A stretch of 64,000 bases of DNA, from contig NZ_WJWY01000002.1 in assembly GCF_010367435.1 (NCBI RefSeq), positions 36,241 through 100,240 on the forward strand. The letters run 5' to 3'. The notes under the pieces are model-generated. The model searched no databases, was not told the DNA's origin, and worked only from the letters and a program-made list of their open reading frames with translations. Made by a program: the position numbers and the translations under genes. This DNA comes from Fusobacterium sp. IOR10 (GTDB taxonomy: Bacteria; Fusobacteriota; Fusobacteriia; Fusobacteriales; Fusobacteriaceae). Shown one piece after another: positions 1 to 8,926 of this stretch (its first letter is position 1; each line of letters opens with the position of its first letter).

Positions 1-1528
1 ACTATAAAGATTTTTTCTTTTTAAAAACAAATATAAGTTTTGTTTTAAATACTATTTTACTTGGATTAGCTACTGTTGTTACATGCGGGCTTATAGGAAC
101 ATCCCTTGCTTTTTTTATTGGATATTTTAAGTTTCCCTATAAAAATATAGCTAGTAAACTTTTGTTAACACCAGTTATGGTTCCAGGTTTAATAATAGTT
201 ATAGCATTTATACAACTTTATGGTGAAAGTGGAATTATAACTAAATCCCTTGAGATTATTTTTAATTTAGATAGTATCCCTTTTAAATTTACAGGTTTTT
301 GGGGGATTTTATTTGTGCATGCTTATACCCAATATATATATTTTTTCATAAATGTGTCAGTGGCTATTCGTCATATAGATTATTCCACTGTGGAAGCTGC
401 TAAAAATTTAGGAGCTAAGAATTCTAAGATATTTTTTTCCATTATTTTACCAGTTATTAAACCAGCATTAATTGGATCTAGTATAATGACATTTATAGGG
501 GGAATTGGTTCTTTTTCTGCTCCAAGTTTAATTGGTGGAAAATTTCGTGTTTTAACAACTCAAATATTATTTGCTAAATCAATAATCATATGGAAATTGC
601 CTCTGTGGAAGTTGTAATACTAATGATAATAGCCTTTATATTTCTTTTTCTTTGTAGATATTATGAGAAAAAAAGTAGTTTTCAATCACAAGTAAAAGGT
701 GTTGAGATAAAAGAAATCATAATAGAGAATTCTATACTTAGAAAAGTTTTTGTTATATTCACTGGTCTTTTAATATTATTTATTATTCTTCCAGTTATAA
801 CTATCTTTATACTTTCCTTTGTTACATCTGGAACATGGTTAGTAGAAATTTTTCCAAAGGATTTTTCTCTAAGTAACTATATAAAGATTTTTACAAAGTC
901 AAACTCACTAAAACCATTTATAAATAGTGTAAATATGTCTATTATAGCTGGAATATTAGGAGTCGTAATAGGAGTTCCAAGTTCATATATAGTTGTAAAA
1001 ACTAAAAGTAAATTTAAATTTTTAATAGAAAGTTTGGTTATGCTTCCATGGGCTCTTCCTGCAAGTGCCATAGCAATTAACCTTATTAATGCATTTAATA
1101 AAACAAATATTTTTTCTTTAAATAAAATACTTGTGGGAACATATATTTTACTTCCCATATCTTATTTTATAGGGATATTACCAATTGTTTTTAGAAGTAC
1201 TAATATTTCCATGTATAATTTAAATGATGCCTATGAAGATGCTTCTAAAAGTTTAGGAGGCTCTTGGATTTATACTTTTAGAAGAATAACACTTCCAATT
1301 ATTATGCCTGGTATAGTTTCAGGTGTTCTCATTGGATTTATAAGATGTATTGGAGAATATACTAGTTCAGCATATTTATATACTGTGGCAAATAAACCAA
1401 TTTCAATTGCTATGGTAAACGGAGTTTTTGAGTATGAGATAGGATTAGCTATGACTTACGGTGTTTTAACAATACTTTTTATATTTATTTTAAGTTTAAT
1501 TTCCACATGGAAAATAAATAGAATATAG
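1..1528 (+). pseudogene. Two-domain ABC transporter permease (PotB/ThiP/FbpB type), 5'-truncated by the window and frameshifted
   Basis: The frame is open from base 3, so the true start lies upstream of the window. The first half contains the BPD_transp_1 core with the EAA-like stretch AAKNLGAKNSKIFFSIILP, and stops at 617. A second frame opens at 590 with MEIASVEVVILMI and carries a complete second permease domain, with EDASKSLGGSWIYTFRRITLP as its EAA loop. The join AKSIIIWKLP*/MEIASVEVV is what one lost base near 575-590 would produce: restoring a base gives AKSNNHMEIASVEVV in one frame. The product would be one polytopic protein with two permease domains for iron, thiamine, polyamine or phosphonate uptake; the substrate cannot be told because its ATPase and binding protein are outside. 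Family clear; whether the break is real is unknown. Confidence 0.8.
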
Positions 1529-1735
1529 AGTATGCCAAGTGATTTTATATTAAGGTTTTAAATTTAATTCTTGCAAAATCTCTTGATAACATGTATAATT
1601 ATGAAAAAAAATAGACACCTACATTTTACAATCAATGTTTTAAATAAAGAATAAATTAGTTAAAGTACCTATGTTTAAAGAAATAATTAATTGTATTTTT
1701 AAAATATTATTATGAATTATATAGGAGGAGATAAT

Positions 1736-2131
1736 ATGAGCACAGAATATACTGGATTTAGAAATGAGATGGAACCAGCTTTACGTTTAATAGCAATGCC
1801 AACAGATACAAATCCATCAGGAGATATTTTTGGTGGATGGATAATGTCACAAGTCGATCAGGCAGGTGCAGTTGTTGCAGCTCAAAGAACTCAAAGCAGA
1901 ATTGTAACTGTAAAAGTAACTGACTTCCTGTTTAAAGAACCTGTTTTTGTTGGAGATTTAATAACATGTTATGGGAAAATAGAAAAAATAGGTAATACAT
2001 CTATCACTGTAAAAGTAGTGGTAATTGCCCAAAGAAATAAATATGAAAAAGATCATGTAAAAGTAACTGAAGCAACTGTAAAATATGTAGCAGTTGATGA
2101 AAATGGAAATCCAATGCAAATATCAAAATAA
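1736..2131 (+). CDS. yciA: YciA-type acyl-CoA thioesterase (hotdog fold)
   Basis: The predicted protein has 131 residues, normal for YciA, and a single hotdog domain. It carries the family signature NPSGDIFGGWIMSQVDQAGA, where the Asp and the Gly-Gly-Trp precede the long central helix. Such enzymes hydrolyse acyl-CoA esters in the cytoplasm and are thought to recycle CoA. An upstream in-frame ATG exists at 1712, but AGGAGG at 1723-1728 sits correctly before the ATG at 1736, so that start was chosen. The gene stands alone: about 200 bases separate it from the permease, and a hairpin terminator follows. Confidence 0.88.
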   Translation: MSTEYTGFRNEMEPALRLIAMPTDTNPSGDIFGGWIMSQVDQAGAVVAAQRTQSRIVTVKVTDFLFKEPVFVGDLITCYGKIEKIGNTSITVKVVVIAQRNKYEKDHVKVTEATVKYVAVDENGNPMQISK

Positions 2132-2163
2132 TTTGATTTATATGAAAATAAAATAAATTTTTT

Positions 2164-2199
2164 GTTCCTTCAGCTTAAGTTGAAGGAACTTTTATTATT
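2164..2199 (+). terminator. Intrinsic terminator after yciA, related to a dispersed hairpin family
   Basis: The arms GTTCCTTCA and TGAAGGAAC form a 9-bp stem around GCTTAAGT, followed by a T-rich run. The GTTCCTTCAGCTT arm recurs at 52099 and 63931, where the flanks are conserved as well. Confidence 0.75.
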
Positions 2200-2235
2200 A
2201 AAATTAGAAGTATTAACAGTACAAAGAGAGGGTTT

Positions 2236-3444
2236 ATGAAATTATCAGAGTTTAAAACAATGAAAAAAGAGGTGAAAATATATTTTTATATTTTAGCCTT
2301 TACAGCTTTGGCAAAGGGTATGAGTATGGATATATTTTCAAATTATTTTAAAGATGCATATGATGTTAGTGCATTTCAAAGGGGAGTAATTGAATTTCCA
2401 AGGGAAACACCAGGGATCATTGCTGTACTTGTTATTACATTGTTAGTTTCAATGAATGATATAAAAGTGTCCATCTTTGCACAAATACTTAGTATTATTG
2501 GAATTATTTATTTAGGATTATTCACTCCTCAATTTTCAGTAATGCTTATTTTTTTATTTATTAATTCTTTAGGAGCACATATATTTATGCCCCTTGCTGA
2601 TGGAATTGGAATGTCCCTTGTGGACAAAAATAAGTTAGGTATGCGTATGGGTCAATTTAAAGGAACATCTGTTACTTTTTTAATGTTATCTTCTACAATT
2701 GTTTTCATATGTTTTAAGTTGGATATATTTAGTTTTGTAACAGCAATTAAATGGCCATTTATACTAGCAGGGATATTTTCATTTGTAGCATTAATATTAT
2801 TAATTTCATTAAATAGAATAATGGGACATCCAGTAATTCATCATAAAAAAACAAAATTTATTTTTAGGAAAAAATATAAATTCTATTATATGCTTGTTAT
2901 TTTATTTGGAGTTCAAAAACAGATTATGTTAGTTTATGGTCCTTGGGTGCTTATTTCAATATTAGGAAAAAAAACAGATACCCTTGCATTGCTTTCAATT
3001 GTAGGAGCTTTTATTGGAATTTTCTTTATTCCAGAGCTAGGAAAATGGCTAGATAGATTTGGAGTTAAAAAATTATTATATGCTGATGGAATTTCATTTG
3101 TGGGAGTTTATTTCTTATTTGGATTACTTACAACAGGTTATGTTACAGGTGCACTATCAACAGTTGGATGGCCAGTTTTGCTTGGATATTTAATGGTTAT
3201 TTTAGATAAAATATCCACACAAATGAGTTTTATTAGAACTGTATATTTGAAAAATATTGTGGAAGATTCATCAGAAATCGTTCCTACCCTTGCCCTTGGA
3301 TTAAGTATGGATCATTTTGTTTCAATTACTTGTGCTATTTTAAGTGGTGTTGTTTGGAATCTTTGGGGACCACAATATATATTTTATTTTGCAGCTCTCA
3401 TCTCCCTTGGAAATGTTTATATAGCCTATAAAGTAAAATTATAA
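2236..3444 (+). CDS. MFS transporter
   Basis: The 402-residue protein has about twelve hydrophobic segments and no signal peptide, as in the major facilitator superfamily. The cytoplasmic loop between the two halves (around residues 195-215, NRIMGHPVIHHKKTKFIFRKK) is short and basic. The start follows a weak AGAGAGGG site. It is monocistronic, between the yciA terminator and a strong hairpin at 3462. A drug or metabolite exporter role is possible, but no substrate can be assigned from sequence. Confidence 0.8.
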   Translation: MKLSEFKTMKKEVKIYFYILAFTALAKGMSMDIFSNYFKDAYDVSAFQRGVIEFPRETPGIIAVLVITLLVSMNDIKVSIFAQILSIIGIIYLGLFTPQFSVMLIFLFINSLGAHIFMPLADGIGMSLVDKNKLGMRMGQFKGTSVTFLMLSSTIVFICFKLDIFSFVTAIKWPFILAGIFSFVALILLISLNRIMGHPVIHHKKTKFIFRKKYKFYYMLVILFGVQKQIMLVYGPWVLISILGKKTDTLALLSIVGAFIGIFFIPELGKWLDRFGVKKLLYADGISFVGVYFLFGLLTTGYVTGALSTVGWPVLLGYLMVILDKISTQMSFIRTVYLKNIVEDSSEIVPTLALGLSMDHFVSITCAILSGVVWNLWGPQYIFYFAALISLGNVYIAYKVKL

Positions 3445-3461
3445 AATATAAGTTTAAATTT

Positions 3462-3511
3462 AACCTTTCTATTTAGTGAAGATATAATTCATTAAATAGA
3501 AAGGTTTTTAT
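3462..3511 (+). terminator. Intrinsic terminator after the MFS gene
   Basis: AACCTTTCTATTTA (3462-3475) pairs perfectly with TAAATAGAAAGGTT (3493-3506), a 14-bp stem followed by a run of T. Confidence 0.85.
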
Positions 3512-3545
3512 TTATCTTTATTTTATATAAAAGTTTTAAAATATA

Positions 3546-3605
3546 GTTGACAAGTTAACTGTTTTAGAATATAATCTAGTTGATTAGTTAACTATATTAA
3601 GGAGG
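3546..3605 (+). promoter_or_regulatory. Consensus promoter with two direct-repeat operators for the MarR-MATE pair
   Basis: TTGACA at 3547-3552 and TATAAT at 3570-3575 are separated by exactly 17 bases. A 16-base sequence, AGTTGAYNAGTTAACT, occurs at 3546 over the -35 box and again at 3579 just after the -10 box; each copy holds the palindrome AGTTAACT. This is the expected layout for autorepression by the MarR protein encoded directly downstream. Confidence 0.85.
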
Positions 3606-3611
3606 GTGATA

Positions 3612-4067
3612 ATGAGTGGAATTATGAATGATCCAGTAGGTAAAGAAATTAATGAATTAAGAAGAGATATGAGAAGATTTTTATATTATCATTTGGATAA
3701 ATATTCCTTAGGAGATAGTCAATTTGAAATATTGATTGAAGTATATAATGAAAAAGGAATATCTCAAGAACAACTGAGTAAAATCAGAAAAGTTGATAAA
3801 GCAGCTACAACAAATGCAGTAAAAAGACTTATGGAAAATGACTATATTTATAGGGAAAGAGATCCTGTGGACAAAAGGGCATATAAGCTTTATTGTACTA
3901 AAAAAGGGATTGATTTTATCCCGAAACTTAAAGAAATATTAAAGTTAGAAGATTTCATTATTAATAAAGGAATTTCATTAGATGAAATGAAAATATTTAG
4001 AACAGTATTAAAAAAGATAGGATCAAATATTGATAATTATTTTAAAGAGGAGAAGTTAATAAAATGA
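3612..4067 (+). CDS. MarR-family transcriptional regulator
   Basis: The protein has 151 residues with a winged-helix domain. The HTH region reads ISQEQLSKIRKVDKAATTNAV and is followed by the wing YIYRERDPVDKRAYKLYCT, typical of MarR. The ATG at 3612 was preferred over the upstream GTG at 3606 because AAGGAGG (3599-3605) is then 6 bases away. Its stop overlaps the MATE start (ATGA), so the two are translationally coupled. It probably represses its own operon through the two repeated operators in its promoter and responds to a small toxic ligand. Confidence 0.9.
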   Translation: MSGIMNDPVGKEINELRRDMRRFLYYHLDKYSLGDSQFEILIEVYNEKGISQEQLSKIRKVDKAATTNAVKRLMENDYIYRERDPVDKRAYKLYCTKKGIDFIPKLKEILKLEDFIINKGISLDEMKIFRTVLKKIGSNIDNYFKEEKLIK

Positions 4068-5425
4068 ATGTACTAGAAAGATTAGAAACAGAAAAGATTT
4101 CAAAGCTATTAATTGAATTTTCAATTCCAGCTATTGTAGGAATGATTGTATTTGCTCTATACAATATAGTAGACAGGATATTTATTGGAAAAGGAATTGG
4201 AGCCTATGCTATGGCAGGTTTAAGTATTTGTTTTCCAATATTTATTATTTATATAGCATTTGGAATGTTAATAGGCCAGGGTGGAGGAAGTGTTCTTTCT
4301 ATTAAATTAGGGGAGCACGATTATAAGGGAGCTCAAAAAGCTCTTGGAAATACCTTTACACTTTTTATATTGGTAAGTCTATTCCTTTCAATTTTTGGGT
4401 ATATTTATATTGATAAAATACTTTTAATATTTGGAGCCAGTGAAGTAACCCTTCCCTATGCAAAGGAATATATTTTTGTAATTAATAACTTAGTAATTTT
4501 TAATTTTATGTCAATGGGAATTAGTAATCTTGTTAGAGCAGAGGGAAATGCTAAATTTGCCATGCAAACTATGATATTAGGTGCTATTACAAATATTATA
4601 TTAGATCCCATTTTTATTTTTTATTTTCATATGGGAATTAAAGGAGCTGCTTATGCAACAATAGTTTCAAATATGATAGTGAGTTTAATTAATACATATT
4701 ATTTTACATTTGGTAAAAAATGTCATGTTAGGTTGAGAAGGGAAGATCTTATTTTAGATATGGAAACTGTTAAAATGATATTATCTATTGGTATATCTCC
4801 ATTTTCATTGCAATTAACAACAAGTTTAGCTACAGTACTTTGTAATAAAGAACTCCTTCTTCAGGGGGGAGATTTTGCTGTTGGAGCAATGGGAATAATA
4901 AATAGTATATATATGTTTCTAAGTATGGTAATTGCAGGTATAAGCACAGGTAGTCAACCTATACTAGGATATAATTTTGGTGCTAAAAAATATAATAGGG
5001 TACTTAAAACTTTTAAAATATCTATAATTGCAGCTGTTAGTCTAGGATTTTTTTTAATGGTATGCATTTTTATTGTTCCTAGTATTTTTATAAATTTATT
5101 CAATGATGGAAATCAAGAAATATTGAAAATTGGAATTAATGGAATAAGAATATACTTTTTATTAATACCTTTAAATTGTTTTTATATAGTTGGATCAAAC
5201 TATTTTCAATCTATAAATAAGGCTAATAAATCTTTATTTTTAAATCTTTTAAGACAAATTTTTCTAGTTATTCCATTATTATTAATACTTCCACATTATT
5301 TTGGTATTAGCGGTATTTGGATGATATTTCCCATAAGTGATCTCATTGTATTTGCAGTAACAGTGATATTTTTAAAAAGACATATGACAAAAATGAGAAG
5401 ATTAAATTATGCAAGTTTAGCTTAA
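4064..5425 (+). CDS. MATE-family multidrug/toxin efflux transporter
   Basis: The 453-residue integral membrane protein has about twelve helices and the MATE internal repeat: EFSIPAIVGMIVFALYNIVD with IGKGIGAYAMAGLS in the N half, and SIGISPFSLQLTTSL with STGSQPILGYNFGAKKYNR in the C half. It would expel cationic compounds using Na+ or H+. It overlaps the MarR gene by four bases and is presumably induced when that repressor releases DNA. Length and motifs are normal. Confidence 0.9.
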   Translation: MNVLERLETEKISKLLIEFSIPAIVGMIVFALYNIVDRIFIGKGIGAYAMAGLSICFPIFIIYIAFGMLIGQGGGSVLSIKLGEHDYKGAQKALGNTFTLFILVSLFLSIFGYIYIDKILLIFGASEVTLPYAKEYIFVINNLVIFNFMSMGISNLVRAEGNAKFAMQTMILGAITNIILDPIFIFYFHMGIKGAAYATIVSNMIVSLINTYYFTFGKKCHVRLRREDLILDMETVKMILSIGISPFSLQLTTSLATVLCNKELLLQGGDFAVGAMGIINSIYMFLSMVIAGISTGSQPILGYNFGAKKYNRVLKTFKISIIAAVSLGFFLMVCIFIVPSIFINLFNDGNQEILKIGINGIRIYFLLIPLNCFYIVGSNYFQSINKANKSLFLNLLRQIFLVIPLLLILPHYFGISGIWMIFPISDLIVFAVTVIFLKRHMTKMRRLNYASLA

Positions 5426-5546
5426 AGATTGTCCATATTTCCTATATTTTTTAGGTTGTTGTATGAAAAATAAAATAATAATTATTCTTTAAAATTTAAA
5501 TTATATATGATAAAATACCCTTTTAAAGTTACAGAGGAGGAATAAA

Positions 5547-5741
5547 ATTAAATCATATAAAGAAATTGTTGAAATAATTTATAATAAGTTAACTATATGG
5601 AGAAACTTTACTTTAGTGGAGCTTCTATATGTTATAGCTATAGTAATAATGATTCCACTAGGTTTTTTAATATTTAAATTAGCAGTGGAAGGAAAATTAA
5701 CATGGGGACACGTACTATGGATTAATCTATTGTTTGGTTAA
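5547..5741 (+). CDS. Small membrane protein with apparent ATT start
   Basis: A strong GAGGAGG site at 5534-5540 is followed after six bases by ATT, then 63 further sense codons and a TAA. The product has a charged N terminus (KSYKEIVEIIYNKLTIWRN), one long hydrophobic helix (LYVIAIVIMIPLGFLIFKLA) and a short aromatic tail. No ATG, GTG or TTG is available at the right distance, so either ATT is used as a rare start or a former ATG has mutated. It lies upstream of the TPP-riboswitch promoter and after a MATE gene. No family recognised; it may be a real small protein or a decayed one. Confidence 0.45.
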   Translation: MKSYKEIVEIIYNKLTIWRNFTLVELLYVIAIVIMIPLGFLIFKLAVEGKLTWGHVLWINLLFG

Positions 5742-5766
5742 AATATTTTAAAATTAGTGTAAGATA

Positions 5767-5795
5767 TTGACTTATATATTACTTTGTAGTAATAT
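5767..5795 (+). promoter_or_regulatory. Promoter of the TPP-riboswitch transcript
   Basis: TTGACT (5767-5772), a 17-base spacer and TAATAT (5790-5795) place transcription start just before the riboswitch aptamer. Confidence 0.65.
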
Positions 5796-5821
5796 GAGTA
5801 GTATTAAATTTAATGAAATTA

Positions 5822-5920
5822 AGAATATTTGGGGAGCTGCTAAAAGCATGCTGAGATTGGAATGTATTAGTTCAAAACTCTTAGAACCTGATGTAGGTAA
5901 TTCTACCGTAGGGATTATAG
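5822..5920 (+). promoter_or_regulatory. TPP (thi-box) riboswitch
   Basis: The conserved THI elements are present in order: GGGGAGCTGC, then GCTGAGATTGG (pyrimidine-sensing arm), then ACCTGATGTAGGTAATTCTACCGTAGGGA split by the usual short hairpin (pyrophosphate-sensing arm). A terminator hairpin follows 42 bases later. Thiamine pyrophosphate binding should favour the terminator and shut off the ykoFEDC-like genes downstream, which fits a thiamine-precursor transporter. Confidence 0.92.
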
Positions 5921-5961
5921 ACGATTAATCGTAGTTTTATATTTTATATTGCAAAGATTAG

Positions 5962-5991
5962 GTCATAACCCTATAGGTTATGACTTTTTTT
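5962..5991 (+). terminator. Riboswitch expression-platform terminator
   Basis: GTCATAACC (5962-5970) pairs with GGTTATGAC (5976-5984) around CTATA, followed by seven T. It lies between the TPP aptamer and ykoF, so it is the regulated terminator. Confidence 0.88.
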
Positions 5992-6061
5992 ATTTACATT
6001 GATTTTTAGAGGGACAAATATTCTTAATAAAATATATAACTAAAACTAGGAGGAAGAACAG

Positions 6062-6661
6062 TTGAATTTAAAATGTGGAATAAGTGATGTTGTTGGTGCT
6101 AGAATAGGAGTTTATCCTATGCAAGATAATTTTGTAGAGGTAATTTTAGGTGCCTTGAAAGAAACTGATAAAACAGGACTTTATGTTGTAACAGACGATT
6201 TAGGAACAATAATACAAGGAAAAAGGGAACGTGTTTTTGCCTATGTAAAGGAAGTATTTTTACGTACAGCCCATGCAGGGGAACATGTAGTTGCAAATGT
6301 TTTATTTTCAGTGGGATGTCCAGGAGATGTACCAGAAGATTTTGATTTTGATGCAAAGGCAAAATCTGTGGAACTTCCAATGGAAGATATGCCAATTGCT
6401 TGTGCTTGGTCACTATATCCCCTTGGAAGCAAAGAATATTTTCAAGTAATTGTGGAAGAAGTTGAAAAGGCTATGGAAATGTCCAAAGTGGAAGTTGAAA
6501 GTTATCATTATTGTACAAGATTAGATGGAAAAGCAAGGGATATATTTAACTTACTTGAAACATCCTTTGAAGGGGTATCAAAAAGAATTCACCATACAAT
6601 TATCCATGCAACATTTTCAAAGGGAAGCCCATCAAAAACAAAGGAAAAAATTCATATATAA
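6062..6661 (+). CDS. ykoF: YkoF-like thiamine/hydroxymethylpyrimidine-binding protein
   Basis: The 199-residue protein matches YkoF, a soluble protein built of two repeated ACT-like halves that binds thiamine or its HMP precursor. The halves are visible as GARIGVYPMQDNFVEVILGA and CAWSLYPLGSKEYFQVIVEE, each followed by a helix and strand. It starts with TTG, supported by AGGAGG at 6048-6053 eight bases upstream. It is the first gene after a TPP riboswitch and is followed by ykoE, ykoD and ykoC homologues, which makes the assignment secure. Its exact job in transport is not known from sequence. Confidence 0.9.
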   Translation: MNLKCGISDVVGARIGVYPMQDNFVEVILGALKETDKTGLYVVTDDLGTIIQGKRERVFAYVKEVFLRTAHAGEHVVANVLFSVGCPGDVPEDFDFDAKAKSVELPMEDMPIACAWSLYPLGSKEYFQVIVEEVEKAMEMSKVEVESYHYCTRLDGKARDIFNLLETSFEGVSKRIHHTIIHATFSKGSPSKTKEKIHI

Positions 6662-6677
6662 TTATAGGGGGAAGAAA

Positions 6678-7268
6678 ATGATTAAAAAATTAGGTTGGAC
6701 ATTGAAGGATATTATAGTTTTATGTGTACTTGGAGTTGCTTTTGGAGCTATGTATTTGGGAGGAGTAACTATTTGGGCATTTGCCAATGCAGCTTTTGGT
6801 CCTATTGGTCTTGATATAGTGTATGGAATTTGGTTTACAGCATCTATTACAGGGGCATATATAATTCGTAAACCAGGAGTTGCCCTTGGTACAGAATTAA
6901 TGGCAGCATTAGGTGAAGTTATATTAGGTACACCATCTGGTATTATGGTATTTATTGGTGCAGCAATTCAAGGACTTGGATGTGAAGCAGTTTTTGCTGC
7001 AACTGGTTGGAAAAAATATTCAACACCTGTTTTAGTTTTAGCAGGTATGGGTGCCAGTGTAACAAGTTTTATTTATAATTATTTTGCCTATGGATATTCA
7101 AAATTTGCCTTTGTAATGTTAGCTAGTATGTTAGCAGTACGTTTAGTGTCAGGTGCTGTACTTTCTGGTTTGCTTGGTAAATGGATTGGTGATGGTCTTG
7201 CAGCTACAGGTGCCTTGTCTTCATTCCCATTAGGTCGTGAAAGAGCTAAAAAGAGAGTTAATGGATAA
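6678..7268 (+). CDS. ykoE: YkoE substrate-binding (S) subunit of a thiamine-precursor ECF transporter
   Basis: The 196-residue membrane protein has about six hydrophobic segments (VLCVLGVAFGAMYLGGVTIW, GIWFTASITGAYIIRKPG and others), as in YkoE. It is the specificity component that captures HMP or a thiamine precursor. The ATG at 6678 follows AGGGGGAAG; the longer reading frame upstream overlaps ykoF and is not used. Its stop overlaps the start of ykoD (TAATG). Repression by TPP through the upstream riboswitch is expected. Confidence 0.9.
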   Translation: MIKKLGWTLKDIIVLCVLGVAFGAMYLGGVTIWAFANAAFGPIGLDIVYGIWFTASITGAYIIRKPGVALGTELMAALGEVILGTPSGIMVFIGAAIQGLGCEAVFAATGWKKYSTPVLVLAGMGASVTSFIYNYFAYGYSKFAFVMLASMLAVRLVSGAVLSGLLGKWIGDGLAATGALSSFPLGRERAKKRVNG

Positions 7269-8926
7269 TGGCAAAGGTAAAGGTTTTAAATCTATCAGTT
7301 GAAATTAATGAAAAATTTATTTTGAAAAATATTAATATGGAATTTGATACAAGGGATAGAATTTTAATTTTAGGAGAAAGTGGTAGTGGTAAATCCACTC
7401 TCCTTCTATCTCTTATGGGAATTATTCAAAGATTTAACAACGCTTGTGTAAAGGGAAATATATTTATAGATGGTGTGTCTGTTAAGGATATGAAAATATC
7501 CAAAGTAGCTAGAATTTTTGGAATAGTATTTCAAAATCCTGAAAGTCAGTTCTGTTCCCTTTATCCAAAGGATGAGGTAGCTTTTTCTTTGGAGAATCAA
7601 TGTATGGATCCTTTACTAATGCCTAGTATAATAGAAAAATCATTGGAAGCATTTGATTTTCCAAAGGAAAAAGAAAATCAACTTATTAATACCCTTTCTG
7701 GAGGAGAACAGCAACGTCTTGCACTTTCTTCAATTGGTGCTGTGGATTCTCAAATGTTTTTATTAGATGAACCAACTGCAAACTTGGATCCAAAGGGTAG
7801 AGAGCAAGTGGTGAAATCTGCTAAGAAAGCTGGGGAAGAGGGAAAGGGATTAATAGTTGTAGAACATAATTTGGAAAATTGGATTCCATTTTTAGATCAG
7901 TTAATTGTTATTGATGGAAATGGTGAAATATTTTGTGATGGAAATATTCGTGAGATGTTTTATGAGCATAGTGATTTGTTAATGAAAAAAGGAATATGGT
8001 GCCCCTATAGTATTAGAGTATATGGAAAATTAAGAGAAATGGGATATAATTTTAAAAATGTCCCTTGTAATATTCAAGAGTTGAAAAATGAAAGAATCCC
8101 TGAAAATTTATTGAGAAAGGTAATGGATGTTTCTTGTAAACTCTCTGATAAATTAAAAATAAATAGAGGAAATCCAATACTTAAAGTGGAAAAATTATCT
8201 GCTGGATACAAAAAAAATAAAAGGGTATTAAAGGAAATAGATTTAACTGTAAATGAAGGGGATTTTTTTGCTTTAGTTGGTGGAAATGGTAGTGGTAAAT
8301 CAACTTTATCAAAGGTTATATTAAAACTGGCCAATATTTTTAGTGGAGATATTTTTCTTTGTGGAAGAAAATTATCCTCATATAAGGAACAAGAACTTTA
8401 TGATTTAATTGGTTATGTATTTCAAAATCCTGAACATCAATTTTTAGAAGATACAGTGTGGTCAGAAATTGCCTATAGTATGGATCAAGTTACCAGGGAT
8501 AAAAATATTAGAAATAAAGAAGTAAATAGACTGTTAGAAGATTTTCATCTTAAAAATTATGAAATGAACAATCCTTTCAGTCTTTCTGGAGGACAAAAAA
8601 GAAGACTTTCTGTTGCAACTATGCTTGTGGGAGAAAGGAAAATGTTAATACTAGATGAACCTACTTTTGGACAAGATGAAAGAAATACTAAAATGTTAAT
8701 GGAAAAACTTGTTAAATTAAATGAACAGGGTATGACAATATTTATGATAACCCATGATTTAGATTTGGTAGATTCCTATGCAAACAATACTGCTGTGTTA
8801 TATAACGGGGAAATTTTATATAGTGGTGACACTGAAAATCTATGGAATGAAGGGGAAATAATTAAAAAAAGCGGTCTTGATTTTCCCTATAGAGTTAAAC
8901 TTTTAAATGAGGTGAGTCTTTCATGA
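7268..8926 (+). CDS. ykoD: YkoD double ATP-binding subunit of the ECF transporter
   Basis: The 552-residue protein holds two complete ABC ATPase domains in tandem. Domain 1 has the Walker A GESGSGKST near residue 37, the signature LSGGEQQRL and the Walker B LLDEPTANLDP. Domain 2 has GGNGSGKST near residue 340, LSGGQKRRL and LILDEPTFGQDE. The two halves would form the energising A/A' dimer of an energy-coupling-factor transporter, on the inner face of the membrane. It is flanked by the S and T subunit genes, with overlaps at both ends (TAATG and ATGA), so the subunits are co-translated. Confidence 0.93.
   Translation: MAKVKVLNLSVEINEKFILKNINMEFDTRDRILILGESGSGKSTLLLSLMGIIQRFNNACVKGNIFIDGVSVKDMKISKVARIFGIVFQNPESQFCSLYPKDEVAFSLENQCMDPLLMPSIIEKSLEAFDFPKEKENQLINTLSGGEQQRLALSSIGAVDSQMFLLDEPTANLDPKGREQVVKSAKKAGEEGKGLIVVEHNLENWIPFLDQLIVIDGNGEIFCDGNIREMFYEHSDLLMKKGIWCPYSIRVYGKLREMGYNFKNVPCNIQELKNERIPENLLRKVMDVSCKLSDKLKINRGNPILKVEKLSAGYKKNKRVLKEIDLTVNEGDFFALVGGNGSGKSTLSKVILKLANIFSGDIFLCGRKLSSYKEQELYDLIGYVFQNPEHQFLEDTVWSEIAYSMDQVTRDKNIRNKEVNRLLEDFHLKNYEMNNPFSLSGGQKRRLSVATMLVGERKMLILDEPTFGQDERNTKMLMEKLVKLNEQGMTIFMITHDLDLVDSYANNTAVLYNGEILYSGDTENLWNEGEIIKKSGLDFPYRVKLLNEVSLS

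Noticed and set aside
6117..6432. Minus-strand frames opposite ykoF
   Set aside because: They are shadows of a well-identified gene and have no ribosome sites or family resemblance.
7268..8926. Cobalt transporter (CbiO) annotation for the double ATPase
   Set aside because: The TPP riboswitch and the YkoF/YkoE neighbours point to thiamine-precursor transport instead.
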